Origin: Callorhinus ursinus
Lineage: Eukaryota; Chordata; Mammalia; Carnivora; Otariidae
Assembly (NCBI RefSeq): GCF_003265705.1
Contig: NW_020312817.1
Coordinates: 28,175,525 to 28,239,524 of the forward strand
Reading direction: 5' to 3'
Length of the DNA: 64,000 nucleotides
The position numbers were made by a program, and so were the translations under genes. The stretch's first letter is position 1. Each line of letters begins with the position of its first letter. Of this stretch, positions 33,490 through 45,996 are shown piece after piece. The notes beneath the pieces were generated by a model, which saw only the letters and a program-made list of their open reading frames with translations, was not told the origin of the DNA and searched no databases.

Positions 33490-34394
33490 GAGTTTTATTA
33501 CAGCATTTCATATTTTTGGGAACTTTTGCACCTTCTCTAAGGAAACATAAGGAAAAGGAAGATGGACCCTGAAGAATATATGCTCATTCTCTATAGAGTC
33601 TGCTCTAAACTCTTATCATTTATTTTGCATTGAAATCTTGATTATCCTCTCTTAGCCAAGCCTCTCCAAGACTAAGCCCTAGATCTTGATGTCAGTTTCT
33701 AAGACTAACACATTGATAGAGGTGAGAGGCTCATGTATGAGTGTATACATGGTATTGATGGAGGAGCCATGGTGCTAGAGGGTAGGAAAGCTGAGAATAA
33801 TAGTTCCAGGTGTCTGTCTCTCGTGAAGGCATAGCTTTAAGTAGGGAACTTGAAAGAGGATATTTTATAGGGAGTTTGGCAACAGTGACTCATTGGAGTC
33901 TATACTTTGAGAAAAGTCAATGTCCAGATGTGAGCCCTTGAGTGATGGCCACCGTGACGATTCTGCCTACTGCATATTCACCAGAATCTAGGAGGGAGAG
34001 AAAAATCAAACCTCTGATCAGATTATCTAAACCAGATTATACAGACATTTAGATGTTCTTTATTTTAAAAAAATTTTAAACCCTTAAACATTTAGTAAAA
34101 TCAACTTTAATATTCTCAGTTTAACCCAGCTGTGCTAAGGGATGTTAAGGGGGAAGATTTCTGTGCTTGAGTCAAAATATTAGAGGATGAGCAGCACTGT
34201 CTAAGAATTGTATTGTGTTGGTATCAATCCCTCATAAAATATTTCCCAATGAAATCATGAATGCTTGAGTTGGGACTACATCTTCCAAACCTTCCTTTGC
34301 ATCTAGAGGCTTCCTGTTTAAAGACTAAGATAGTGAAAGTGTGTTTTATTTATTTATTTTTTAATTTAGTTTAATTTATTCTAGAAGAAACACA
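33490..34394. other. No recognised gene or repeat
   Basis: Unique-looking sequence with only a T-rich stretch near 34345-34380. Confidence 0.4.
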
Positions 34395-34533
34395 GCTTTG
34401 CCAACTCTTTGATTTTAGCTTGTAAGACCCATCTTGGACTCCTCACCCCAAGAAACGTAAGATAATAAATATGTTGTTTTAAGCTACCAAGGTAATGGTG
34501 ATTTGTTATAGCAGTCTTGGGAAACTCAAGTAG
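34395..34533 (+). mobile_element. MLT1-type LTR 3' fragment
   Basis: Landmarks: gctttgccaactctttgatt, taagacccatcttggactcc, gtaagataataaatatgttg and ttaagctaccaaggtaatgg, which is the 3' end of an MLT1 LTR with its poly(A) signal. Confidence 0.8.
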
Positions 34534-34974
34534 TGATCATGCCACTCTTTCTGGTAGAGTGGGTCCATTCCTTTCCAACCCTTGCTCATTCATCATAGCA
34601 ATCTCTGCTGTTATTGTCAACAAAAGATATAAATACAGGAAGTGAAAAGGAAGTAAGAACAAATGAGCATGGTATAGTCCCATCAGTTTCTAAATTAAAT
34701 TGTGAGAAATGATCTGCTAGGAGATATTTGTCAAATCTGGAATAGTTAGTTATGTGAAAAGTACTCTAAAGATGTACAGAACATTTTGCATAATGTATTA
34801 TATGCAATTATATATTTAATTTAATACATTTAAAAGAATGAAATTTCATGTAAATTTGAATCTAAAAATTCCAACTTCTATATGGGGGAAGAAAATATTT
34901 TAACACCTGAATATCCAATTAAATATGTAATTTCCATGTCCCCACTTTGTAATGCCTGGATACAGCTTTATTTT
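34534..34974. other. No recognised gene or repeat
   Basis: AT-rich; nothing identified. Confidence 0.4.
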
Positions 34975-35105
34975 TATTTGAATATAGTTGACACACAATG
35001 TTACATTAGCTTCAGGTGTACAACAGAGTGATTCAACAAGCTTATACATTATGCTATGTTCATTATGAGTGTAGGTTCCATGTATACCCTTAATTTAAAA
35101 TTCTG
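34975..35105 (-). mobile_element. L1MA-like L1 3' end
   Basis: Reversed L1 3' UTR: atttgaatatagttgacaca, caatgttacattagcttcag and gtgtacaacagagtgattca. Short and without TSD. Confidence 0.72.
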
Positions 35106-35727
35106 TATCTACTCAACTTCTTATAGATGTAGATTTTTTTTTCTGTTTTCTCATATGCAGGAAAATGGCATTTACTTCTGATCAGTACTTTGGAGAAGAA
35201 AAACATTTTGGTTGTTCCATTTTGTGAATTCATATTCCACAGTCAGACATGACATTCAGGGATTTGGAGTTCAGAGTATCAGCCACAGAGCAATATTTGC
35301 TGGGTAAAATTAAAAGTGATTTTTCTCTGGCAGAGATAGGGAATGCATGGAGTAGGCAGGTGAGAGAAAGAAGGTGAGTGTGAGCAGCTGATGGTAAAGG
35401 AAAAGCAGTTTGGGAAAAAGGCTAGGGTAGCTGATAAGTGGCCTCAAAGTATAACAGCTCTGGGGATAGTCTCATGGCTGAGAGAATAGTCAATGTAGAA
35501 ATAAGCAATCTTAATGATATTTTAGGTTTTGTTTGTTCTTTGTATATATATTTTAAAGTTAAGTATCAAGGTGGCTGTATTGTTTTTGATCTCACAGTTG
35601 TAACTAGAAAATTGAAAAGGCTGAAATGTGTTAAATTAATAATGAGTTTAAATATATATTTCATCATTGAATGATTCTAGGACTCATAATTCTTTTAATT
35701 AGCCATTACTGATAATTCTCTGACTTT
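35106..35727. other. No recognised gene or repeat
   Basis: Contains a 78-codon plus frame (35438-35674) without motif. AT-rich toward the right end. Confidence 0.4.
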
Positions 35728-36155
35728 TAGTGGTTCTTAAATTTTAGGGTGTACAAAAGCATTACTCAGGAAGTTTGTTTAACTGGCTCTGACTGGGGAT
35801 CTTGTGGTGAGGCCCTGGAATTCTAATTTTAGTAAGTACCTCGTGTGATTTTGTGGTGGCTGATCCACAAACCACTTATGAATCAGCACCAGGATCCTAA
35901 CCTCCACCCTATGCCCATTTACCTGAAGGCAGCCTTCTGAAGGAAACTGATGTATAAAGCTCACTGACTTGCCACATAGAGTGGGGTCCCCATACCAGCA
36001 GCATGGACGTGCGTGACCAAGGAGCTTGTGAGAAATGTAGACACTCAGTCCCATCATAGACCCACTGAGTCAGAATCTGCATTTTAATGTGGTCCTGGGG
36101 TTAGGGGGTGGTAATGGGATGATTCACAAGCACATTAAAGTTTGAGAAGCACTAT
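35728..36155 (+). mobile_element. Two MER5A-like hAT pieces
   Basis: First piece 35728-35870 starts tagtggttcttaaattttag; second, about 35980-36155, contains ccactgagtcagaatctgca and ends aaagtttgagaagcactat, the usual MER5A end. The gap between them (35871-35979) is not assigned. Confidence 0.65.
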
Positions 36156-36183
36156 CTTCCTGGAAATTGATTAATCTCCATAA

Positions 36184-36356
36184 CAATGGTTCTTAATCAG
36201 TGGAGTGCCTCCAGATCTTCTAAGGAGCTCTGAAAAATTACCCTGGTTTCTCTTTAGACCCACTGACCTTTCAGCAATAAAAGGGCAGAAAATAGCTTAA
36301 AAAAAAAAAAACATCTAAAGGTGACTCTGCTTCACACCACTGGTTAAAAACAATTG
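36184..36356 (+). mobile_element. Small hAT-like MITE with visible terminal inverted repeats
   Basis: Left end caatggttcttaatcagtgg (36184-36203); right end ccactggttaaaaacaattg (36337-36356). The reverse complement of the right end matches the left at 17 of 20. Flanks ctccataa and ctctgtag match at 5 of 8, and the right one fits the hAT target pattern nTnnnnAn. Internal A-run at 36299-36312. Length 173 bases. Family not named. Confidence 0.65.
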
Positions 36357-39300
36357 CTCTGTAGGGCTTGCCTAGCAATTGAGAACCTTTGTGATAACAA
36401 AAATCAAACCAGATTACTCTCAAATCTCAGATTTGCTTTGTGGGGTGACAGCCTAAAATTCAGAGCAGACATTTATTACCTCGTACAGTCTTTGTTCTTT
36501 TTAGCTTCCTTGTCCTAGTTGTCACTCTGGGAGAACTCAAAGAAGTCAGCGAGTTTTCATCTCTGTCTTGTGTCCTCAGGGGACAGCTGATTTATTCCCG
36601 AGTTCTCCTGCCTTTTTAATGTTTTTTTTTTTTTTTTTGGTTGAAGGCTCTACTAGTGTAGGTCAGCCGATTCATAATTCACTCTGAGACTGGAGAAAGG
36701 ACTATGAGGTCCTTATTTTCCTCAGGAATTGAGCAGTAGTTTGTTAAAACTCCAGAGCTGTCAGCCCTCTCTGTAACTGTGGTCCCCATAAATATGAAGA
36801 AATAATGAAACTTTATTAAAGGACAATCCAGGTGTGAATCTTTATTCCATTTAATGGGTCTTGTATAAGTTACTTTCAAGACATTCTGATGTAATTTTTA
36901 ACTCAGGTATCTGTGAGGTAGACAGTTTACTGAAGGAATTTTAGTTTATAACTGAAAAGGGCCAAAAATTTTGGCTCTAGTTCTGATTGTCCTTAATAGG
37001 ACAATAGATCCTTTGTAGGTGGGATCTGAATCAACTGAGAATAATCAAACTTTTGCTTGGTGGTCTGTGACTAGATTGTCACTTAGTACTTTTCCTGAAT
37101 CCAGGAAGAGATAAAGGAAGCTGGGGCTGATTGCTTGAAGAAGTTCTTTTGGTGGCGGAGTTCTTTAAGAATTTCTCCAGCTTGCTTTGTGTTCAGTCCA
37201 GACACAAATCCAGAAGCAGAAAACCTTCCTTCTGGCATGTTAGTTAACATATAAGAATGTAGTATCCCAGGGGAAGAGCTCTGGGGCAAGGTTTTTCTTC
37301 CGCTGCTTGAATTCAGCACCTTGGAGAAGGCCCATCTCCTTTCTGTGAGCACAGTGCTGTCCCAAATTCTTGTTGCCCAAGACCTTTACCTGGTATGCAT
37401 TTTGAAATGGGACCATGCTTAAGTGAAATTGCTGCTTCCCGTGATAGAGCATTTTTGGGCTGAGGAAACTATTCCTATACTACCCTGTTCTGCCCTATCA
37501 CTTTTTCTCTCCAAAGCTCACAGTTGAGAGGACATTTACTTAAGCTGAGCAATGTTAGAGTATACTACTCTTGGTAGTTGGTCCTCACCAAAGGAGAGGC
37601 CTAATCTTATGAGGGATAGAATAATTCCTGCTGTGCCGTCTTGCCACTGAGGGAATACATATCTTTGAAATAAGAATTATCTCTGTGAGCAGGCAGGGCT
37701 TTCCTTGAAGGACTTTATAGTGATGATTAAAATTGTGGTTGGCAAATTGGTAAACATTTAGCACACTTTTCATGTTATGTAATAAATGAAAGAACATGGA
37801 AGTAATGAAGAAGCAGGTTCTCATCTGCTAAATTAAGTGAAATGTGTTAGTGTTTAGTACAAAAAGGAATTCTCACACAAGCCTAGTTATGAGGCTGAAA
37901 TGAGTTGAAGGAAGAAAGAGCCATCAGGATGAGGATCCTGACCTACAACCAAGGCTAGAGGTGGAGGCTCATCCTTTATGGAGTTTCACAGTGCTTCACT
38001 GGGGTAAGCCTCATGTACTTTTTAGTCAAATTGAAAGATCGCTAGTGATTTGTTCTCTAAAAGGAGCACCTTGATTTTTCTGAAGCAATGATTCAGCAAA
38101 TTGTATTTGGCAATCTTCTGGTTTCAGTCACTTGGATTGTGTCATATTATAGTAATTTTGATCAAGGGGTGAACCGACCTGGCACAACACTTTGTGGCAA
38201 CTCCTTGCTGACTTACTCCTTACATGGCTACTCTGTGAACAAAAGAGAAACAGAGGAATGGAAGGAGAATTTTGTCATTTTCTAAGTTAACATTAGATAC
38301 TCTGTTGGGCTTATGGAGTGTGCAGCAGACTTAGAGAAATAAGTCATGGATCTCTCTTCATGGTTCAGCAGCGCCAGGCCCACTACTGGGCTAAGAAGAG
38401 GCGTGCCTTTTGTTTTAACTCATAGTTTCTCTGCAGCTATCTTAGAAAACTCCTTACCCATTCATTGCTCTTTGTACCATGGCAACCAAGAAAAGGCCCA
38501 TTTTAATTATTCTGCTTTCTCACAACAAGATCCTTAAAGCATAAACAAGAACTATGCTATTATTACTATTTCTGTCTTTGATTCTTAACCCCTATTTAGA
38601 GACAGATATTTTGTGGCTGTGTAATCCAGAATGAGTAGAAGTGCCCAGGAGGAAAGGTGGTTGGTTCTACTTGAGAGTGAGAGGTTTAAGAGTCAAACAT
38701 TTGACTCATTCTCAACCCCAAACTTAAGACCTGGGAAAAAAATTCAGATCATTATCAAAAGGGGCATGTTTTCCTATTCACCACAGCATCCCTAGTGTAG
38801 AGCGAGCCTCTGACATATGACCCTCTGTAAAGATGTGTCAATTAATGGACTAATTGGAAGATCACCTGAGATACTGTAAGTGAAAGCATACAGAGGACAA
38901 ACCCAGTGAATGCTATTTGCCTTCCCCTGCTCTGCTGATGTGTGGGTGGTAGAAACCATCACCTTCTATAGACATGTGTCAGACATGGAGTGCCTGTGTT
39001 AAAAAATGTCAGGGATCAATTCGTTTGGTAGCTGAGGCCCCAAGGAGACAAAGTGCAGCAGGAGTTGTGGAAGAGATAGGAAAGCCAGGTTTTCTTTCCT
39101 TTTATGTTCTCTTCATATAAAACCTTTTTGATTCCTTATCTAACCTTGGTTTACAATGACATTTTCTGTGTGTGTGTATGTGTGTGGAGGTGGGGAGAGA
39201 ACTCTAGTCAACTTCACAGGTACAAAAAAATATGAAAAAGGAAGGCAGATATATGCTGATTAGTTTGACTCTTTTTGCTTACTACCTTTTTATCATTTTG

Positions 39301-40054
39301 GTGCTGACAGTGTTCCAAATCTTTGCAAATTGAGACTGTAAAGTGCTTAGCATTCTGACTGGCTAAATCCACAGGAGCAGTTGCTAACTGTTCTTCTGCT
39401 GTAACTAAGCAATTATGGAAAACTTATTCAGTGCACAGGATGGTGCTAATTAGTGTATAGAATACCCAATAAAAATGGTCATTATAGAAGCAATAAGTAA
39501 TATTAAGTAAAGGGTGTGGCTAATTTGTATTTCTCTACTCTGGGGATAAGAATCTTGTCTGCTATGGTCTCCCTATCAAAATACCAGAATTTCTTTAATT
39601 AGAACTTTAGGGAGGTAGAAGGACAATTAGTTGGGAGTGACCAAATGCATTAGTTGTAAGTAAATAAAAATAGTACATAATCAGCTTAAGCTATCATTTA
39701 TGTGCAGTACTGCTGATGTATTGGGACTTGATATAAACTTGCAATTTCTCCTATTAGCTTGGTGATGACTTTTAGTCCTCTATATCCTCTCCAATTATTG
39801 CATAGAGGTTGGACATTAGATCTGATTCCATGGACATATAGGCATACTGCCCCAGGTCTTATGCCCAAGCCATTCTGGGTTGAACTCTTATTTCACAGTC
39901 CTTGCTTTTATTTTCTGCTTATGCATGGGATCAAGGTTTATTTGCTTAATGTTGTTACTATATTAACCTCTACAAAATACTTATTGTTAAGTTTTTATTT
40001 AACTAAAATGGGCTATTGGTTCTTTTTCCTGGTACTGTATTGTCCATTACCATG
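36357..40054. other. Mostly unassigned; long stretch with few repeats
   Basis: Poly(T) run of about 18 at 36623-36640. A weak L2-like tail lies near 38765-38855 (ttaatggactaattgg). The frames at 37083-37452 minus are described in the findings. A short TG tract lies near 39168-39185. No exon, splice-supported frame or RNA gene is recognised. Confidence 0.35.
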
Positions 40055-40191
40055 GTTTTAATTACTTCCAAATCTTGAAAATCTCCCTCCAGAGCTTCAA
40101 ACTAACATGTTCAAATGCCTTCTGGGATGTCCCGTAAATCGCTCAAACTCAGCATGACTAATACTGATTATTTTCTACTTTTCTACTCCTT

Positions 40192-40345
40192 TACTCCCAA
40201 ATTGTTCAAATTCAGAGTTGGCCACTTACTGGTATGGGGCTTGGGCAGGTCACCAAGTTTCCTCACCTATAAAAGGGTATAAAAATAGCAACTATTTCAT
40301 AGAGTTGATGAGGATGAGTGAGTTAATATGTGTGACTTTACATAG
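40192..40345 (-). mobile_element. MIR SINE, minus strand, inside L2
   Basis: Reverse MIR landmarks: aattcagagttggccactta, cttgggcaggtcaccaagtt, tcctcacctataaaagggta, ggatgagtgagttaatatgt. A 17-base repeat starts at its right edge. Confidence 0.78.
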
Positions 40346-40395
40346 TAAACTAATTTACATAGTAAACTAATATACTAGTTTACATAGTAAACTAA
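40337..40395. repeat. Three copies of a 17-base hairpin-forming unit
   Basis: tttacatagtaaactaa at 40337-40353, 40354-40370 and 40379-40395, all identical; an 8-base spacer (tatactag) precedes the third. Each unit holds the perfect inverted repeat tttac-ata-gtaaa. Confidence 0.95.
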
Positions 40396-41240
40396 TATAA
40401 ATAGTAGTTATTATTTTTTTAAAAGTTTATTCACTGCTACTCTCTACACTAAATACAGAACTATATTTAAAAAATGTAAATCAAATCGTCCCTGCTTAAA
40501 ACATTTCCATTCTCACCATCACGTCTCCAGTATCTCTAACAAAGTGTACAGAGGTCTGAATAGTCTGGCCTCTGCTTTCTTCTATAACCTCATCACCTAC
40601 CACATGCTTCCTCTTCTCTCACTTCCGGGTCTTTGCTGAAGCTATTTCTCATGCCTGGTCTGGGGGCTCTTCTCCTTGCCCAACTGCTCCTTCCCCAGTC
40701 CACTTTGGCTACCTCCTTCTCATATTTTAGGTTTCAGTATAGATATCACTTCTTCCAGACAGGTTTTCTTAATCAGCTGCCTATGGATTATATATTGCAT
40801 TGGCTGCTTAGCATCCTTATTCCCTCATAGGGCAGTCAACTCCAGTGGCCTAAATCGATCCATTCCCACAGGGAGGATGGCTTTGTGACACTTAAATATC
40901 TAAGACCATAGATCTTGGTTCTTCTGGGGCAGACATTGTTCTCTGGGTCAGAGACCAGAATGGCACCAAGACCAACATTCTATATTGAAATTTAGGTTCT
41001 CCCAAGCAAGTACAAAATATAGGGAAAATGGCCTAGTCCATGTAGCAGTCTTAACTTCAGATTGTCACTAGCACGTGCAATCCTAACCCAAATGAATTAC
41101 CAAGTATCAGTTGTTACTATGTCTTTTTCATTAGACTTTGCTCTCTTTGAATGTAAGAATTTTGTCTGTCTTACTTATCATTATGTCTTATGTGCCTTAG
41201 CATGAAATAATCATTCAAAACATATCTGTTGAATGGAATC

Positions 41241-41882
41241 TTATATCTTCACGTGTCAAACACAAAGAAATGATTTTGTCCAGCATCCTGATAAAGGTGT
41301 GATACTATCCTTATGTTTGATAAATGGGTCACCTGAGGTCCAGAAATTTAGAGACTCACTCTAAGTTACATAGAATAAACTAGAAACAAAGTCTTCTGTT
41401 ATTTTCTTTCTACTATTCCTTGTTACCACCCAGTTGAATTTGGATGTTTCCGATATGCTAATTTGCCTGCAGAGAGACTGAAAAACCTTGCTGTCATTAT
41501 CTAATTGCGGAGCACTCTTTGTTTATTAAATCTCAGGGTTGAAGATAAGGGTTGAAGTTAGATTAGACTGGACCAAAAATGCCAGTTTAGAGAGTTTGGG
41601 TTTTAACCTCCAGGGTGATTTTCAAACTGTACTCACTGGAACCCATGTCAGGGACCCCAATTGGTAAGGACTTTGTCTGGACTTCCCACTCATATTTCAG
41701 AGAAGCTCCTTGTTCATTCATGTTCCTTGGTTTTATGGAAAGCCTCCTTTTAGAGAAAGAAATGTATGACTAAAATTCATTTGAAAGCTATTGCTCCGGG
41801 GAAAAGGGCAACAATTTCATTTACTCCTTAAACTCATCTTTTGTTAAGCTTTTAAGGTAAAATTTGCTGTATCTTTTTTGTC
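41241..41882. other. Mostly unassigned; possible MIR piece at 41290-41400
   Basis: tttgataaatgggtcacctgag with gactcactctaagttacata hints at a diverged plus-strand MIR. The remainder shows no gene or repeat I can name. Confidence 0.4.
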
Positions 41883-42377
41883 TCTGACCAGCTTTTCTTT
41901 CTTTTTTTTTTTTTTGGATTTTATTTATTTATTTTTATTATGTTAATCACCATACATTACATCATTAGTTTTTGATGTAGTGTTCCGTGATTCATTGTTT
42001 GCGTATAACACCCAGTGCTCCATTCAATACGTGCCCTCTTTAATACCCATCACCAGATAACCCATCCCCCCACCACCCTCCCCTCTAGAACCCTCAGTTT
42101 GTTTTTCAGAGTCCATCATCTCTCCTGGTTCGTCTCCCCCTCTGACTTACTCCCCTTCATTCTTCCTCTCCTGCTATCTTCTTCTTTTTCTTTTTTCTTA
42201 AAATATGTTGCGCTATTTATTTCAGAAGTACAGATCTGTGATTCAACAGTCTTACACAATTCACAGCGCTCACCGTAGCACATACCCTCCCCAAAGTCTA
42301 TCACCCAGCCACCCCATCCCTCCCACCCCCCCACCACTCCAGCAACCCTCACTTTGTTTCCTGAGATTAAGAATTCC

Positions 42378-42510
42378 TCATATTAGTGAGGTCATATGAT
42401 ACATGTCTTTCTCTGATTGACTTATTTCACTCAGTGTAATACCCTCCAGTTCCATCCATGTCATCGCAAATGGCAAGCTTTCATTCTTTTTGATGACTGC
42501 ATAATATTCC

Positions 42511-42562
<52 letters not shown>

Positions 42563-42800
42563 CACACACACCACATTGTATCTTCTTTATCCATTCATCT
42601 GTTGATGGACATCTTGCCTCTTTCCACAGTTTGGCTGTTGTGGACATTGCTGCTATAAACATTGGCGTGCATGTACCCTTTTGGATCACTACATTTGTAT
42701 CTTTGGGGTAAATACCCAGTAGTACAATTGCTGGATCGTATGGTAGCTCTATTTTCAACTGTTTGAGGAACCTCCATACTGTTTTCCAGAGTGGCTGCAT
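42378..42800 (-). pseudogene. L1 ORF2 C-terminal remnant with a (TH)n insert
   Basis: The 140-codon frame has the ORF2 C-terminal motifs [32 protein letters not shown] and STDEWIKK, then a run of alternating Thr and His from the (TG)n tract, then MEYYAVIKKNE and LSEISQSEKDMY. The frame survives across the repeat. It lacks EN, RT and the N-terminal half, so it cannot support retrotransposition. Confidence 0.9.
42513..42571. repeat. (TG)n followed by (CA)n, inside the L1
   Basis: About 23 TG units at 42513-42559 followed by ta and (CA)5-6. The two halves are complementary, so the tract could form a hairpin. It replaces the short TA/CA stretch usual at this L1 position. Confidence 0.95.
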
Positions 42801-42881
42801 CAGCTTGCATTCCCACCAACAGTGTAGGAGGGTTCCCCTTTCTCCGCATCCCCACCAACATCTGTCTGACCAGCTTTTCTT

Positions 42882-43457
42882 AATAGCTTGCAGGGTGAGA
42901 GGTTAATGTTGGATCTATATGTTTAAATAGCTAAATGCTATCAGTTACAAAAGAAAATAATATATTAGAACTTAAAAGAATTTGGTGAGTCAGATTAAAA
43001 AAATAGAGTATGCTGTAAGTATTGTCTTTCATTTCCTTTTTGAGAAAATATGCATCTGTGGGGAATTTGGAAAAGGCCTATTACATGCACATTCTTATGT
43101 TCTTTGGGTTAGTTTAGTGATATATGCAGCTGTTGAGTTAAAAGAGAATGGCTAGAAAAACTGCTGACGCTTGATCAGTAATTGTGGATTAAAGTTAATG
43201 GGAATTTGCCTGGGGGTGGGTGTTGATAGTCCTAATGATTTTTGAAAAGCATTGCAAAGGCTTTTGAAGACTCTTTTAAATCTCTCAATCTCTATTCTGT
43301 TACTTGTAAAATGAGGGGCTTTACATAGATGAGGACAATACACATTTTATAGATTTGCATGGTACTTTACAGTTTACTGCGTGCTTTTACAAAAATGTAA
43401 GATTCATTGTAGCTCCAAAATTCTACTACTTTATGTTTTTATTAATTCTTTTGAATA
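42882..43457. other. No recognised gene or repeat
   Basis: Unique-looking sequence; 63-codon minus frame 43152-43343 is at chance length. Confidence 0.4.
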
Positions 43458-43673
43458 TTCTTTGAGATTTTTTTTTAAATTTTATTTATTTGTCAGAGAG
43501 AGAGAGTGAGAGAGCACGGCAGGGGGAGCAGCAGAGGGAGAGGGAGAAGCAGGCTCCCCGCTGAGCAGGGAGCCCGATGCGGGACTCGATCCTGGGACTC
43601 TGGGATCATGACCTGAGCCGAAGGCAGTTGTTTAACCAACTGAGCCACCCAGGCACCCTTCTTTGAGATTTTT
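43458..43673 (-). mobile_element. SINEC, minus strand, exact 15-base TSD
   Basis: Body 43473-43658; target duplication ttctttgagattttt at 43458-43472 and 43659-43673. Body close to the arctoid-type consensus (gctccccgctgagcagggag, gcccgatgcgggactcgatc, gggatcatgacctgagccga). The 146-codon minus frame 43493-43933 starts in unique DNA and runs into it (AWVAQLVKQLPSAQ is SINE translation). Confidence 0.97.
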
Positions 43674-45996
43674 AAATATGAAACTGATATATCGAACAGT
43701 TTTAGTTTAGCAGTGATATGACCTTCCAACTCCTTGCTTTTCTGGAGGTTATTTGTTATGACCATGGACTCTGTTAAGGAATAACCTACTGATGAGTAAA
43801 TAGTGTAAAAAGATGCATTTAAAAAAATTTCTATTTCTGATACTTTGTGAACAACCAGAGTCCTTAGTAACTGAATATATAATTGTAGCTCAAAGTTCCA
43901 TGTACCTTTTTTATTTTCTTTAAAGAATTCCATAAAATTGGAAGAGTAATGTAGTACATGTGGGAACCGGTTTTCAGATTGTCATTATCATGGACAATCC
44001 AATGATGGTTGAATTATTAAGTCTCAATTACTAAAACAAAGAACAAAATAATGTCCATTGTTAGAAGACACTCTAAGTGCTTCTACTAACAAATATTTTC
44101 TCATTTCTCTAACATTAGTTTGAGATTATTACCACTTAAGATGAGCCCCCAAAGTAGTAGAAACAGTTTAATGTAGGTTATTTTTAAGTTAAAGAGAATA
44201 ACTTTGGGGAAATTTTGTGGCTTCTGTGTGTGTGTGTGTGTGTGTGTGTGTAGGGTAGGGCAGGAGGATGTTTAGGAGTGATTCTAATCATTTCTTGCAC
44301 AGATTTATATTAGGAAAGGCAGCTGTCAAAGAAGAAATAATGGAGATTAATGCGAATACAATACCCTCCTCTAGACATCAGATATGCTCCTGTTCAGATT
44401 TTCACACCTTTTCATGACAGCACCTTGAGTAAGAAAATGAATGGAATGATATTTATATGTAGCAGGTGCTCTTTATACGTAGAGTAAGATGACCAAAATG
44501 AAGACTCCATATCTAGGTAGAGTCATATTCTTCTTTATGTGGAACTTAGATGATCCTATATGGTTTTAAGTATAGTAATAGTACCACTTCTATTTCTACA
44601 CACAAATTTAAATGAAGAAAGGGCCTGGGACTTCTTTGAATTTCAAATTTGTTAAAACTAGTTTTGTGGACTGGAGTGGCTTTTACCAGTCCATCTTGAA
44701 GAGAAATGCTCCTGAGAATTATCTATCATGAGAGGAGTGGAATTCTATCAGGGTTGAATCTTGCATGGAGGACTAGAGGCTGAAGACACTGTATGGCTCA
44801 TAGTCTGTGAAGCAGCAAACACTGGACCCCAGTCCAGCCTTGCAAACCTGGCAGCTAAATTGTGACCCAGGGATGTGTCTGCATGAGGACATGGCACTTG
44901 CTTAATATAGAAATTTAACTCTAAAATTCAAGTACATATACATGGCAGAAACTAGAAAGTCAAAATTACAATTTAATTTTTATGGACCTTTCTGGATTCA
45001 CTATCACTAAATTTCAAAGAGCCTATACCCCAGTGTGAGATGGAAGACTTTATCTTTTGTTTTCCCTTTTGGATTTGGCTCACATATGCCTCACATAGTG
45101 TAAGCACCTCTCCACATGGATGGTACAGGATTTTCAGTTTGTACTCTGATATTAAATTCTAAATCCCATATATTATGGAATTGTGGTATAATAAGTGGAG
45201 TCCACATTAAGTTTGAAGTAGACACCCCTTCACTAAGGAGAACACTGACAAGATGTGACATCTCTGCCAACTTGAGGATCTACTTTGGCCTGGGAAAATT
45301 GGGAGGGACCTTGTAATGGAAGCCAGGACACCAAGAAGTATAATAGAAGATACTTGGATTAGTTGAGTTGGTTACTCTGTTAAATGTGGGATACTCTGAT
45401 TTCAGCAAGAAGTGTTCCTGAGGCTTTGGTCTCAGAAATAACATGGATATATACTAGGGGCTGTGTTTCCACTTCATCTCTACAGGAGTTGGTCATGTTT
45501 GCCCCAGTGAACTCTGATGGTGAAATCAAGCACTCTTACCACTCTAGGATGGTGCTGCTTTGAGAATCCAAGGGTTATTACTTTGTGATCCTCTTTCCAG
45601 CATACATTGCTTTTATTCTCTCTTTCAGTTAGAACCCAAGGAGCTGTCTCTATTTTGGTAACTGTAGGGTGTAAGTAAAGAATATATATATATATTTATA
45701 TTTTATATATATTTACATATACATATAAAAGCATTTATGTTTATAAAAGAATGCTCTGAAGACAGTAGTTAAATATGAGGCCAAAAGGGAAATCTTGTTT
45801 TCCTATTTCAGAGTTCTGGTGAAAGAAACAGAATACTAAGTTAAGATAAATATTTTAGTCCTATTAATTAGTTTTTCCTATATGATGAAAAAAGCTCATA
45901 GATGAAATATAGTAGTCATATCAGTGATTATTTATAAAATTTCTACTCAGCTACATTGGACAAATGATTCCAAATATACTTTGTCCTATAATTCTT
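43674..45996. other. Unassigned stretch with microsatellites
   Basis: (TG)n at 44225-44251 (about 13 units) and an AT-rich tract at 45682-45727. No gene or recognisable repeat in the rest. Confidence 0.45.

Larger units (their letters stand above)
40055..41240 (+). mobile_element. L2 LINE fragment, interrupted by a MIR
   Basis: The left part (ccgtaaatcgctcaaactca, actaatactgattattttct) and the right part (atttccattctcaccatc, cctcatcacctaccacatg, tctgaatgtaagaattt-type end and gaaataatcattcaaaacat, ending ctgttgaatgg) follow the L2 3' region in order. The MIR at 40192-40345 sits between them. The plus frames 40633-40888 are L2 translation fragments. Confidence 0.65.
41883..42881 (-). mobile_element. 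5'-truncated young L1 with 17-base TSD
   Basis: Body 41900-42864 in minus orientation: poly(A) tail seen as T-run on the left, carnivore L1 3' UTR (aatcaccatacattacatca, aacacccagtgctccattca), then ORF2 3' coding sequence up to aacagtgtaggagggttccc. Target duplication tctgaccagcttttctt at 41883-41899 and 42865-42881. The cleavage point cttttctt/aatagc on the plus strand fits the L1 endonuclease preference for TTTT/AA. Confidence 0.95.

Noticed and set aside
38765..38855. L2 tail
   Set aside because: Weak resemblance only; mentioned inside the unassigned stretch.
43493..43933. 146-codon minus frame
   Set aside because: C-terminal half is SINEC translation; the rest is unique DNA with no motif.
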